From Blasia pusilla (taxonomy: Eukaryota > Marchantiophyta > Marchantiopsida > Blasiales), in NCBI GenBank assembly GCA_050084515.1, contig CM114274.1:41292001-41356000 (forward strand): a DNA stretch of 64,000 bases, written 5' to 3'. The position numbers and the translations under genes were made by a program. A model generated the notes under the pieces. That model saw nothing but the letters and a program-made list of their open reading frames with translations, did not search any database and had not been told where the DNA came from. Of this stretch, positions 37,851 to 49,804 are shown in pieces. Position 1 is the stretch's first letter; each line of letters starts with the position of its first letter.

Positions 37851-38707
37851 TGAGAAAGTTGTCAGGGGGCTGGTGGGAATTTGTTGATTGCAGGTAGACA
37901 AGCGAGTTTCCTTGGTCCGGAGCCCGTAGAGACATTGGTTGGCATCGTATTTATCATTTTTCTGTTCGGAAGGCCGTGGGCAGAAGCGCTGTCCATTTTT
38001 CTCAGATTCTGCTAGTGCAGATTGATGGGGGACAGAAGCAGGGTGTAGCGCAGGTTTTGACAGTAGGTATAGCGTCGTCTAATAGCGGGAATGTCGAGAT
38101 TAAGCAGGAAGGAGAGTTAGGGCTTGCAGCCACCGGGGGCGCTAACGGGCGTTTAGGTCGGCCAGCGCGATCAGGTTACCCATTCGAGTCCCTTTTCCGC
38201 ACTTGTCGTATGTGATTGAGAGTGCTGGGTATCGGGTAGTAGCTGGTGCTAGGTGGGTGTAGTGATGGTGACGAGTGTAGATTCTGTTCATGTGTAGCAT
38301 GTTGGTGGATATACGGCGGTTGTCGAATAGGGGTCGCGTGTATGACCCGAGAGAGTGTCGCTAGGTTAGGTGAGTAAGTTGGGAGGCTCATGGTGAGCCC
38401 GAGTGGTGAGTGTGCGTGAGGCCAGGTATGTCATCACGGGATTGATGTTAGCATAGGTGAGCTAGTGAGGAGTGTGCGAGACTCTCGGTGAGTCTGAGTG
38501 CTTGAGCGGGTGAGATAGGGTTTGTCATCACGGCGTTCTTCCACGGTTCGGAAGAACGGGGTAGTGCGAGCAATGGTAGTGGTGTGACACGGAATGGAGT
38601 GAGATACCGAGGAGTTACCTCGACATCCATCCGTGGGTGGATCGTCATCACTAGACACTGGGTCTGGTGTGGAGATTGCAGACAGAGACAGTAGTACGTG
38701 GTAGGAG

Positions 38708-40240
38708 ATGGACGACATGGGCCATCGGGGCATGCTTCGTTCCTCGGGTGCACTGGGCACCATCGACTTAGATGATTTTATCCAGGAGTTGGACACGTGG
38801 TGCGACTTCCAGGAGATACGGACCCTGACACGGTTCAACCCTTTCATGGCATGGAAGGGATTGTTCCAGCACTTAGAGGGTTCTCCGATGGATGACTACA
38901 TGGAGTTTCGATCACTATATTCAGTAGTGATCGATGCCTCGAGGATGTATTGGGCTCCAGGGTATGTGTCCACTAGTGGTCAGGAGGCATATGATGGGAG
39001 AGAGATCCACACCATCAGCCCGATGACTAGATGGAGAGGAGGGCAGTGAGACAAGCGATGTGGCAGAGACTTCTGGTGGTAGAGGGCCACCCAGCTTCAG
39101 CCCCATAGTGGAGTTCTTCCAACAGTTGGGGAAGAGCGCCCAGGGCGTAAGCACCGACAAGCTGAAGAGTCTATAGGATTTTCAGCGACAATCAGGTGAG
39201 AGTCTGAGAGAGGCGTTCACATGCATGAGGAGGCTGATCATTGCTACGTATGAAGTGACTAAGGCGCAGTCAGTCAAGTATTGGTACGGGGTTCTGGACC
39301 GAGAACTACGCAGGAGAGTCCGAGATGCGGTGCTGATTCACACAGCAAAGGCCACATTGAAGGTGGTCTTTGAGTTGTCTGAGCGTATTGAGCTCAACAT
39401 GAGTGAGGAGCAGGTAGTGACCGCTGGTCTCGAGAGTTGACGGGTCGACGAGCAACGGTGACCCCATAGGTGCCACTGCGAGCACCAATACCACGGGAGC
39501 GGACCAGTGTGCCCAGAGAGCAGGGCGGGTACCGTGAGCCTATGAGGCAACGACCCGTACCTACATATGTTACCCAGCAAGGACCAATGTGGTCTTGTTG
39601 GACGTGTGGAGGGGCCCATAGGCAGAGAGACTGCCCACATCATGGGAGAGGACCACTAGCGCCTCCAATTGCTCAGGGTCCACAACCGATGGTCCCACCA
39701 GAGCATTAGTGTGACTATTGCCATACATGTGGTCACACTAGGGATAGATGTTTTGACCTTCACCGAGGGGCACGTCCAGAGGTAGGCCGAGAGCCTGGGG
39801 GTAGTCGTCTTGGAGGAGGTCCGGGAGTCCTTCCTGGGCGTGGTGGTAGAGGACCACCACCAGCCAGAGGAGATGGTGCAGGAGCATTAGAGCCGGCACT
39901 TCTCTCACGCATCAATCAGTTGGAGCAGAGGATTGTTGCCATGACGATGATGCAGCTTAGAGAAGGCACAGAGTTGCGAGCAGCTAGTGTGACTCCAACT
40001 TCTACCTCTTACCCTGATCCGGGTGAGGATCTCGACAGTATGGGGTTTATGTGTAGTTCAGCTCAGGTTGAGGCAGCTGCAGTGGTGACTCGGGGTGCTA
40101 CGAGAGGCACCGAGCCACGGAGAGGTGGAGTTGAGATTGACCCACCAAAGGGGACCGATGGGCGGCAAGCCAGGGTTCCACAATCATTCACATTGTCGGA
40201 GGCACTACACACACACCATCGATGGTGCCTCAACGACTAG
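38708..40240 (+). pseudogene. Ty3 Gag with two zinc knuckles
   Basis: Decayed Gag spread over several frames. 38708-39049 has FNPFMAWKGLFQHLEGSP, a capsid-like start. 39225-39440 has REAFTCMRRLI upstream and YWYGVLDRELRRRVRDAV, typical of Ty3 capsid C-terminal domains. Two tandem CCHC knuckles (C-x2-C-x4-H-x4-C) follow: CWTCGGAHRQRDC at about 39597-39635 and CDYCHTCGHTRDRC at 39711-39752, with an in-frame TAG between. The last part (39920-40240) is a linker. Gag would bind and pack the element RNA. Not functional as read. Confidence 0.7.
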
Positions 40241-40386
40241 CGGTGCCTACAGCTCAAGCACCTAGGTTGACGTTACGAGGAGTTGGAGTGACAACTCCTA
40301 TGCCGGCTCGAGTGGAACCATTATCGACCATAGTGTTGGAGGTGGCCACCAGAGTGAGTTAGACTCCACTATTTTCCGCCATAGAG

Positions 40387-40974
40387 TTGGCGACGTTGGG
40401 AGTTGGACCAACTGAGGTGTTCTGGTTGACCGCCACGTTGTGTGAGCATGGAGAGATGAGTGCTTCTTATTCAGAGGTAGTTGAGGAGGTGGTAGACTTG
40501 TCCTTAGAGCCGGTACTCGAGACGTTCCCCACAGAGTCATGGCATGCGGGGGCGGCGAAGTTGGTAGATATGCTAGCTCGACCGGCCATAGAGCGAGCAG
40601 TGGTGACACCTGGAGTAGTGTTATTGGATTATCGAGCTGGAGTATTTCGCTTGGTTAGTCCGACGGGGACAGTATACCACCCGTTGAGTGTCCTACTTGA
40701 TTCGGGAGCCCAGCCCTTGATGTTAGGGAAGGCGGCGTGTTTAGCGTTGGGATTACGGAAGGCCGACATTGAGCCTTGTCCCTTCCAGATACAGACCTCG
40801 ATTGGGGGCGTGTCACCCACGCAGTATATGACTCGACAAGAGATAGTTGTAAGAGTCCAGCCAGAGTATGAGACGAATAGTGCTATGATGCTCACACGTG
40901 CGATAACTGAATCGCACGATGTGTTGGTGGGGAGTATAGTGTTATATCCCCTAGGATTCATCCTTGACTTCTAG
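40387..40974 (+). pseudogene. Ty3 aspartic protease
   Basis: 195-residue open frame. The catalytic region is LSVLLDSGAQPLMLG, the D-S-G motif of retroviral-type aspartic proteases, followed by FQIQTSIGG (flap side) and SHDVLVGSIVLYPLGFILDF near the end. The order fits Gag-Pro-Pol. The stop at 40974 is soon followed by a purine-rich tract (about 41250-41340), after which retroelement homology ends and the nested insertion begins. Confidence 0.75.
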
Positions 40975-41651
40975 GAGGAGACCGTTGCTTATCGGCCAGG
41001 GTGGCGGTCAGGTGACGGCCGAATGAGTCAATTACCTGTGCAGTTTGCCAGACGAGGTGGTTGATCACAAGGCGAGTCTGTGACCATGTTGGCGGCTTTC
41101 ACAGGTAGTGTTAACTGGCCATGAGAGTTTTTGGAGGGAAATGCACATGTGGAGGATGTCCCAGTAGCGGATAGTCCCATAGAGAGACAGGCCATGGTGG
41201 GTGTCTCTTCCCATGTTGGCGAGACCTCTTCACCATTGTGGGGGAGGTGCAATAAGAGGAGAGGAAGAGAGAAAGAGAGGAGAGAGGAGAGAGGAGAGAG
41301 GAAACTACCTTCAACCGAAATAGATACTTTTTTTTAAGAGAGTTTCCGTTGGGTTGAAGAGAGGAAACTTTTTGTATGAATTTTTTTTCACTTTTTTGTT
41401 CATTTATTAAGCAGTCCCACAGTTTGTTTTTCCTCTTCCATATTTTGGCAACCCCTTTGAGTCCCACGAGTTGCAAATTGCACAAAATTTAGAAAACTGA
41501 AAAATCAATGGAATCATAAGTGTGGAACCAATCACTTTTTGCATCCAAGGTCTGGAAAAAATCTATCATTTGCCCCAGGCTGAATAGAGTTCAAGCTCCA
41601 TGTGAAGGTTCAGGAAAAAAAAAGTACAATCTAAAACCTCATTTTGCATCC

Positions 41652-44600
41652 TCACAGTGGTTTGTTTAAAATACTTCGCACTTCTTTGAGGGACAGAATT
41701 GGTTGGTGGATTCCTACTCCTACCTCCAACTCTCTTAAAACTACCAGCAACACATAGTACATGTGCTTACAAGGGAAATACCTTTTGCCACTTGTCTCTC
41801 TTTGGACAAAGTCATCACATGAACATGTGGGAAAGCAACAGATGTGCACCACGTACACCCCTGTGACATTTGAATTTACATCATTCCTATTCCATTGCCA
41901 CTCAAGACATCTTTCGTGGTGATGATCTCCATTTTTGCCTCTCGAGCTGATGCAATTCGCTTTGCTCTCTCCACCGTTGGCCTACACATTGTGTTTCTCT
42001 TCACCCCATTTCTAGACTCAAACAAAAATAATGGATTGAGATCATCCACCTTCTCCGGGTACATGTTGACATCAATCTTGGGTTGAATATAAAATGCGAA
42101 GGTCTCTGTAATGCGAACATGCTCCGAACTTCCCCCGTCTACGAGTCTGAAACCGGCACTTGTAAGATTGTCCACTTCGTTTTGAGTGCAGTTCGTACCT
42201 GAGGCGATGGGCCAAATCGTGGGGGTATTCCCCGGAGCTCCAATGGCAGCCGAATAAGACTTCCGGAAAGCGCAAGATTCATTTGGGCAGAAGAAGTACA
42301 ATTGATCCCCGGTCCTCGTGAAATGATCAAAGGTTTTGAGTCTCCAAAACCGAGGCAATGGTCGTCCAGTCCTTGTACAGTTCTTATTTAGGAAAGTGCC
42401 CCATACTCTCCTAATGCCATCAGATCTTGCCCCGCAAGTGGATCCACGTCCTAGGTTGCTCTGAGATATATGCCACCGTTTTAGGTTGCAATCCACCTCC
42501 ATTACCGGAATCCCATATTGTTGAACCACCTCGGTGACAGGATGTTGCGAACTTCCAGCAACGGAGGGCTTTTGAAATAAAACATTCACTGATTTTGGAG
42601 AAGTAACTCCATCACGGATTTGGGATGGGTCCGGGGTCCTCGAATACCTGGGCGGCGTAATTTCCTCATCTAAATCAATCATTGGATTCCTTCCTCGATG
42701 TTGCCTCTTCACCTGGCTAAAGTCAAGATACTTATCTAGTCTCCACGAGTCTTGCTCGGACTGTTCTACCACCATCTGTATGGGACGTTTTGAAACCCGC
42801 CCACAAATATCCCCACCAATGTGTACGTCTTGCTCGAGTGGAGTTCCTGCAACACACCGGTTGAAGGCTTCCACATACATTTTTTCATCACCAGATCTCA
42901 TAGCCGCCCTGACATAGATCTCGTAGATCGACGGCCCCCTTCCTTTTGTTATGCCTTTTGTGAGGAAGATATGGGATGCTGCAGATTGTAGCATTGCTCT
43001 TGCCTTGTCTTGTTGGCATGCCTCCACAAGTGAAATTCGTTGGCATGCTTGTGACGACCTCCATGAGGAATGAACACTTTCTGCTCCACTTGTGTTGGGG
43101 CAGAGGGTTTTTTCATGAATGTTCAATCCCTGCAACGACGGCAATGTTAGAAGGGAACGAAAATAACTCAGCAGTCAAAGACATGAGCTACCTGTCGGAA
43201 CCAGACGGGTTGCAAGGCCGAGGCATCCCATGAATGACTCTGCGACCCGTCGGATCCCGACCTATTGTAACCTTAAACCCACCTACTGCAACCCGTCGAA
43301 TTCAGACGGGTTGCAAGGTCGAGGCATCCCATGAACGACTCTGCGACCCGTCGGGTCCCGACGTGTTGCAACCCTAAACCCACCTACTACAACCCGTCGG
43401 ATTCAGACGGGTTGCAAGGCCGAGGCATCCCATGAATGACTCTGCGACCCGTCGGTTTCCGTCGGGTTGCACACTTGGGCAACCCATCGCATCCGACAGC
43501 TTGCTTGGTTTCTTCGATTTGAAATCCCTATAGTTCCCACGCTTCTCAACTTGATCTGCATCTTTACAAACAATTCTCAACGTGAGCTTGACAAGACAAA
43601 ATAGTGAACTTACCTGCCGTATGAAGTTTCCCCATTGTCTCATACATACAGTCCACCAACTCAACCAAGAGCACAACTCTTTGTACTTCCCCTCAATCGC
43701 ATGCTTCCTCCACCACCCATTAAGTTCTTCTTGGCATTCCATGGCCTGCTTCAAGGCTGTCCTTGCAGCGTTGGAGTAGAGTGACATGCTTTGTCCTCTT
43801 ATTCTCCTTGATGCAAGATTTGGTGTACCGGGTCACAGACTGTTGCCAATGGAAAACATCCGACCTTTCCCTCTCTGGTTGAACCTCTCCACCCCAGAAC
43901 ACTTCCCGGATAGCAATCCACCTAGGTTGTGCATTGTCAGCCATGAACCCATAAATTTTCGGAGGTGGCCTTTTGTTTTCCTTCACTACCTCCAATAAGA
44001 GTAACTAGCACATCTTCAAACTGCCAACGTCTTCTGGCTTTACTTCACACAAAAATATAGTTTTGAGTCCCTTCTCCACATGGTCATAAACGTGAACACC
44101 CATCGTTAACCATCCGTTGAGCACTCTCTAGCAAATATCAAAGCTTACCCAGCTGCCGTAAAGATCTTCCCCTTCCCTCATTCGATCTATAAGATCGAGG
44201 CCACTCGACGGACCTGTGGTTGACATTTTGAAGACATAGGCCCTTGATCCCTCGCCTCGCCCATGAACTGCCATCTCTGAATGAATGGAAATCTAGAGTT
44301 GGCCTTAATTGTGGCGATGGGATCCATTTCGGCCATCTTTCCATCCAGAACTCGTATTTGACGCAGCAAATTCCAGAAGCATTCAAGATCAACGAGAAAT
44401 GCAAGATTTTCCCAGGGTTGTTTCTCCTCAGCCGCCCTGATCTTGCTCTGTCCAGGTATTCCAAGCAATTGTTCAAAAATTTGTGATGCCGTTGTGAGCT
44501 TGATCACTCCGGGCTTTGAACCCGGAGAGTTTCTGTAGACCTCGGCAACTTTCTTCGCCACATCCTCCTTGAAGTGTCTCTGAATTGCATCGGTCACAGG

Positions 44601-45617
44601 ATGAGTGTGGGAGCCAACATGAACTGCCAGCCTTGTGTACTCTGACGTGGAGCCCAAGTCGTGGACAATGAAAATAATGTATGCAGGACACGCTCCAACG
44701 CATAAGGGCGATGCTTGACAATGAGGACATTGATGGCCTCCTGGCGGTATGGTGGCACCGACCTCGTATGGAGTTTCTGCATTCTTGGGGGGGAATTGCG
44801 ACGTATTGACTCGCCCGTTGCGCTCTAGATACGGGCATGCTGGACTTCTACACTCCAAGGCTCCGACGTATTGGCGGCGGGAGACCATCCAAGGACCATC
44901 TGGAATTGAAGCACTAGTCCGTTGAAGCTTGCACCATCGATGACAATCAGACTTTCTCTCCATACCCTTCAGGCGTCCTCCATCTTTCTTTTGAGCACGA
45001 GTAGCAAGTGGAGGCAACTCAAAAATGCAATTACCATCCTACGTGGGTGGCAGCTCATTGACAAGAATGTGCTTGAAAATTTTCAAGGCCAGAGACGAAA
45101 GCAAACTATTGCCTCATACTCGCAAGAGGAACGAGTAGGTGGACACAGGGCCCGGTTGGTGTCCGATAGATCCACTAAGGTTGATAACATCCGGAATCTT
45201 TTCAGGGAGAACAACATTGTTACGAGCGTGTGAAGTTGGAGTCGAAGCCGGATCTACTGAGCTAGGAGTTGCAAACGTAGAGCTCGGAGCACTAGGAAAT
45301 TCTCGACCGTCTACTTGGGAAACAGACAAATTCAGGGGCAAGCCGTAAACTCTATATTGACCATTTGCTAGAGGTAGGAGATTCCATACTTTACGGTCTG
45401 CAGTCATTGGCTGGACTCTCTCACCTATTACGTCCTCCGTACTGCCCACCCTAACATCCTTGGATACAAAGATGGTTCCAATTTGGAGAAGAAATCGAAT
45501 AGAGAGAAAATTTTCATCCACTGCTATGAAAGACTCACGAGCTTGCGGTCGAACGATTTCTGATTGAGGAAGGGCCGCCAGATGACTGCCACAAGTAAGC
45601 TTCACAGAATTATCCAT
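41652..45617 (-). pseudogene. Mutator/FAR1-like transposase, decayed
   Basis: Reads right to left. The exon at 45617-45114 is an N-terminal region of unknown type. 45017-44187 has a zinc-finger-like block with CRSPACPY, QCPHCQ, CVGAC and HVGSHTHP, as in FAR1/WRKY-GCM-type transposase fingers. The core at 44180-43616 contains WVSFD and FMADNAQ, plausible DDE acidic positions, but is broken by TAG at 44128-44130 and 44005-44007 and by a frame change. A donor CAG/GTAAGT (near 43616) and acceptor TTGCAG (near 43132) bound an intron full of dyad repeats. The next exon runs to 41876, then a frameshift leads into the SWIM finger TCSCDDF...FPCKHMYYVLL (C-x-C...C-x-H). Known role of the family: DNA transposition; some plant members became transcription factors. 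This copy is inactive. Confidence 0.7.
43191..43470. repeat. ~101-bp tandem repeat with dyads in transposase intron
   Basis: GCAAGGCCGAGGCATCCCAT recurs near 43212, 43313 and 43414. Each unit carries two dyad copies: 43242-43268, 43288-43314, 43343-43369, 43389-43415 and 43444-43470. The whole block sits inside the intron bounded by about 43615 and 43132. Confidence 0.85.
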
Positions 45618-45680
45618 TCCCAGAAATTTTGTACGGGAGGAGGGTGAGAATGAGAAAGAGAATCAGAATGAGAATTTTTA

Positions 45681-45688
45681 ATTTATAG
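45681..45688 (-). promoter_or_regulatory. TATA box candidate of the transposase gene
   Basis: Reads CTATAAAT on the minus strand, about 65 bp upstream of the ATG at 45617. It lies at the left edge of the shared divergent promoter region. Confidence 0.5.
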
Positions 45689-45915
45689 TGAATAGGAAAA
45701 GAGATACTCTTGACAGAATTTTACTGACAAGATGAAGTTCGGTAGGTGAAATTGTCTGACACAATGGATTCAATTTTTTTGCAACAGATTCAATTCCGTT
45801 GCAGTATGTTACCGGATTTGGGAAGCAGAGACGTGGGTTGCAAAGCACACTTCATTTTGTTGGAACCCGTCGGAGTCCTGGTAACTCAACAATTAACCCA
45901 AGCTAAGCGAAGCCT

Positions 45916-46546
45916 GCAACCCGTCGGCTTTGGACGGGTTGCACGCTTGTGCCTTACCTTCAAACGCAAACATGGTCGAAGCTGGCAACCCGTCGCTCTC
46001 CGACGAGTTGCTCGGATACCGCTCCTTCTTGCCCGAAGATGCTAGAGGCTTGCAACCCGTCGGCATTAGACGGGTTGCCCAATTATCTCACGGTGTAACA
46101 CTTACATGAAGGAAGCGTGCAAACCGTCTGTTCCCGACTAGTTCCGCGGGTGCCGCACCTTCTTGCCCAAAGACGGCAAGGCGTGCAACCCGTTGCCCTC
46201 CGACGGGTTGCGTAAGGGCCTCGCCTTGTTTCGCTTACATGAAGAAATCGTGCAACCTGTCCGACTCCGACGAGTTGCACGGGAAGCCCGCGTTGTTAAC
46301 CCTTGACGAGGGAAGCGTGCAACCCAACGGTCTCCGACGGGTTGCGTGGGTACGTCCCGTTCTTGTCCAAAGACGGTGGAGGCGCGCAACCAGTCGGTCT
46401 CCGACAGGTTGCACGGCTACGCCCCGTTCTTGTCCGAAGACGGCGGAGGCACGCAACCTCTCGGCCTCCGACGGGTTGCGCGGGTACCTCGCGTTCTTGT
46501 CCGAAGACGGCAGAGGCGCTCAACCTGTCGGACTCCGACAGGTTGC
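45916..46546. repeat. 67-bp-period array of ten 27-bp dyads
   Basis: Dyads start at 45916, 45985, 46052, 46119, 46185, 46252, 46319, 46386, 46453 and 46520, so nearly every step is 67 bp. Each dyad approximates GCAACCCGTCGGA, one central base, then the complementary 13-mer. The spacers of about 40 bp are related to each other (GTTCTTGTCCGAAGACGG in the later units), so this is a tandem array and not a CRISPR. It lies between the two divergent promoters. Arrays of this form recall iterons or parS clusters of replicons. Confidence 0.9.
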
Positions 46547-46635
46547 CATTTTTCACCTCCGGACTTCCGTAACGGCCGGTACGTCGCCGTCAAAAGGACG
46601 ACGGGACCCAATGGTCAGCCCAACGGCTACAAAAG

Positions 46636-46643
46636 TATAAATA
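46636..46643 (+). promoter_or_regulatory. TATA box of the ParB/methyltransferase gene
   Basis: TATAAATA at the right edge of the 67-bp array, followed by GAGAGCGAGACGG repeats. It is about 290-420 bp before the first coding codons, depending on which start was used. Confidence 0.6.
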
Positions 46644-47644
46644 GGGCAGTAATCGCTCATTTCCGGTTTCTCATTTCGCGATCTCCATTCCTCTCCCGCG
46701 TAGCAGCTGATCAGATACCAAGGGGCGTTTCACATGGTGAGTCATCACAAGTCGATACGAGGGAACGAGAGCGAGACGGTTAGACCGAACGAGAGCGAGA
46801 CGGCTCGACTGAACGATCGAGAGACGATTCGAGCTACCCATCAAGGCATCTCATCTCGACATCAGCAAGGCGATTGATCAAGCGATTCATCGTGGACAAA
46901 GGTGGAGGCATTTCTGGGAAAAATGACAAGGAAAAAAGCTCAAGCAACTAAGTCACTCCAAAGTCCATTAGGACTCCTGCGTCAGCATCTCCAGGGCCTC
47001 GTTCGACAAATGAGATTAGGCAGTAGGAAATCGAGGAGCGAGAAAGGGAAGCGGAGATGCATAACCGGGAGCTTCTTGCGAGACGTGTACAAGAGGTGTT
47101 CGATGGACAGAACGCAGAGGCTGAGACGTCGCAGGCCTTGAAGAAAAGGATCGCCGACGAAAAGAGAGAAAAGAAGCGTCTGGACGCGTCGGTGAGGAGA
47201 GCAGAGTTGGCTAAAGCGAGGAGGGAAAAAGCGATAGCCATTGACGACAGCCTTGCCCGTCCAACCGAAAGTGTTGAGATGCCAGATATGTCCCCGATGA
47301 AGTCCGGGGACACAATCAACATAGCGGAAACACCAGAAGTTCAAATCACAGACGATGAGGTCATGAGGACCGCCAACGTGGAGATGGTGGACATTGCCGA
47401 AGAAGCAGGAGAGCGGTCATTCTCGTCTCCAAGCCCGGCGGAAGAGATCAACCTCTATCGGATCGACGAGTTCCCAGTGGACTTGCCAACTGCTCTCTCA
47501 GACAAGTTGGCTGGTCAAGAAACTGACCCAATCTTCGAGCGGGTAAGAGAGGATCTAGGTTTTTTGAATTATGTGAATTGCAATTCATTGGGAATTCAGT
47601 GTAGCTTATTGATCTTGTCCCGGTTCTGACAAGTGGTAAAGCAG

Positions 47645-48105
47645 ATGGCACTAATGGAGGGCCACAATGCCCCGAGGATTCCACTCTGCCGGTTGCGGAC
47701 AATGGAATACGTCCGCGAAATTCAGTCCGACGAGGATATCACCAAGCTACAACAATCGGCGGCGACAGCATCCTACGTCGACAGCTTCCCTCCCTTCTAT
47801 GTTCAGCCTTACGACGAGCATGGAACCCAAGCTCTGGTGATGCAAGAGGACTTGGAAAAGCTCGACACATTCTGGAGGATGAGAGACCAGGATTTCAGAA
47901 GGCAAGTAGAGGGCACGGAGTTCAGCAGGATGAGGAATCTGCATTTCTTCATCTGGGATGGAAATCACAGGTTCATGGCGTGGACAAAGTTTGCAGAGGA
48001 GCGGCCCAACTCCTTGGAGGCACATTTTTGTGTGAAGGCACTGGTCCTTCATCGATACCCTCATCACATGGCGACGGTGGAGATGGCCATGCATGCCATG
48101 AACAC
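47645..48105 (+). pseudogene. ParB-like domain exon
   Basis: 154 codons without a stop. IPLCRLRTMEYVREIQSDED matches the start of ParB/Srx-type domains. FPPFYVQPYDEHG is the central strand, and FFIWDGNHRFMAWTKF carries the DGNHR signature (compare GERR/DGHHR in ParB relatives). HFCVKALVLHRY is the following strand. Known relatives act in plasmid and chromosome partition (CTP-dependent DNA clamps), as nucleases, or as N-terminal parts of phage and prokaryote DNA methylases. Which activity this one had cannot be said. The exon is bounded by clean GT-AG sites. Confidence 0.7.
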
Positions 48106-48788
48106 GTAAGTATCTTCTTGCTGCAAACCGTCGGACTCCGACAAGTTGTTTGGGTCGCCACTGTTGTTGGGATGCTTTTGGCCAAACGCAACTCGTCGGA
48201 CTCCGACGAGTTGCTCGATTGATGAATGGGTTAGGATTTTTTTTGCTGAAAGCAACTCGTCGGACTCCGACGAGTTGCTCGACTCGCCGCCTTTTTAGAA
48301 TGTTTTTTGAAGAAGGCAACTCGTCGGACTCCGACAAGTTGTTCGACTTCCCACAGGTTTAGTATGTTTTTGGCCCAAAGCAACCCGTCGGAGTCCGACG
48401 GGTTGCTTGACTCGAAGCTGTTTGGAGGTTTTTTTTAATGTTTTTGGCCGAAAGCAACTCGTCGGAGTCCAACGGGTTGCATTCGGAAGTTGGAAGCTAC
48501 CTTTTTCGCGACAAATTGTAGCTTTCCATTCAATTTCGCAACCTGTCGGACTCCGACGGGTTCCTATGTTCATGTTTGATACAGACTATCTAACAACCCG
48601 TCGGAGTCCGATGGGTTGAAACCAGGCATTCACAAATGTGAATGCAATCCGTCGGACTCCGATGGGTTGCATCATTTAGCTCGTTGCTAGAATCCGACCT
48701 TGAGCTGTGACAACCCGTCGGAGTCCAACGGGTTGCAGGAACCCATGTAACTTACAAATTTTTTGACGGGTTGAGTTTGGATGTGCAG
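48106..48788 (+). repeat. Intron packed with ten dyad copies
   Basis: Dyads start at 48123, 48188, 48252, 48316, 48380, 48454, 48538, 48593, 48644 and 48710. All ten have GGACTCC or GGAGTCC at the centre. The first five are spaced 64-65 bp, later ones 51-84 bp. The intron begins GTAAGT and ends GTGCAG. It is excised as one unit in the model, so the transcript would carry ten hairpins. Confidence 0.88.
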
Positions 48789-49764
48789 GATTGTATCGGA
48801 GGGGAATGTCACCCACCATTGGATCCAGGACTGCGATCAGGTGAAGAAGGTGGTTACGACGCACCCGGCAGAGTACAAGGGTTTCTTGGGCGACGCCTTG
48901 GTAAATCAGATGCTTGCAAAGGGTGCACTGATAAAAAAGAAGACTTGGGCAAATAAGTTTATTTCCCAAGATGCAGCCGTAACAATCCTCTGTTGGTTGA
49001 AGACAAAGGCCGCGAAGAAGAGCGCTGCACTGGAGCTGGAGCGGAGGGAGAAAGTATCTCGGTCGGAGCGCGCGAAATTCATCCAAGCTGCAGTATCTGC
49101 AGTCACGAAATACACGGCAAGCAAGATGCAGGGCTACATCAGCATTCTCAACCCCGAACTTGGTCTGGAGTTTTACAAGGAGTTGAAGGCGATTATCAAG
49201 CGCCAGCGGAAAAGGGATGAAGATCCGCAAGGTCGGATTGGGGAGAAAGTGTCCCTCAATCGCGTGCATCGGTTTGCATTGTCCGGTATAAGCGAGTTTA
49301 GGAGGATCCAACTGATGAAAATCAGTCTCGAGGGCCTGAGAGGCCGGAAGAGGGCGCACACCATCCTCCGGCACGCTCGATCGGTGATCTCCCATTGGCT
49401 CCGCGAATGGTCGTTCTGGGACGCGTTGCGGGTTATCGGGAAGTCCGTGCTGGAGGGTCTCCAAGCGGAGCTCAAAAGATTCGAGCCCATTCCGGGTGAA
49501 GCAAACCTGGAAAGTTCTGTAGATTTCGAGGTTTGGCTCGACGACATCCGGGACAAGCCAATCAAAAACCCAGGATTCAAGACGATGTTCAAGGTTTGCG
49601 TCCTCTCTCAGGCAGACCTTGACAAAGAAATCGAGGGGAAAAAATGGGATCAAGCAAAGAAGAAGCGAGATCTTCAGGAGCAGGCGGCCGATTCAGTTCA
49701 AGTAAAAGCTGCCCAACGGATGGTCTTCAGGTACCTCGTCCATTGTAAGAATGCAGGTACCTAG
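48789..49764 (+). pseudogene. Unrecognised helical domain exon
   Basis: About 325 codons, rich in lysine, glutamate and alanine. Visible features are a predicted coiled coil (LELERREKVSRSERAKFIQA) and basic stretches (KAIIKRQRKRDEDPQGR). I do not recognise the domain. It follows the ParB-like exon in phase. The frame reads on past TAG 49762-49764 in plausible protein (TLWASPLDGETFSMYY), so that stop is probably a mutation. Confidence 0.55.
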
Positions 49765-49804
49765 GGAAAAATACCGGCAGCCTTGACATTGTGGGCTTCG
49801 CCGC

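Noticed and set aside
45916-46546. CRISPR-like array (regular repeats and spacers)
   Set aside because: The spacers are related to one another and the repeat drifts between units; there are no cas genes and the context is a eukaryotic transposon. It is a tandem array of a 67-bp unit.
46138-46640. Several overlapping frames on both strands in the promoter array
   Set aside because: They arise because the 67-bp repeat is GC-rich and lacks stops. The repeated RATRR-P-GC peptides are translations of the dyad.
47747-48337. 196-residue minus-strand frame across the ParB-like exon
   Set aside because: It spans an exon and the following intron on the wrong strand, with no domain; the plus-strand exons have matching splice phases.
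48676-49653. 325-residue minus-strand frame opposite the helical domain exon
   Set aside because: Mirror of the plus-strand exon. The plus strand has phase-consistent splice sites and charged-helix composition; the minus frame starts and ends in dyad repeats.
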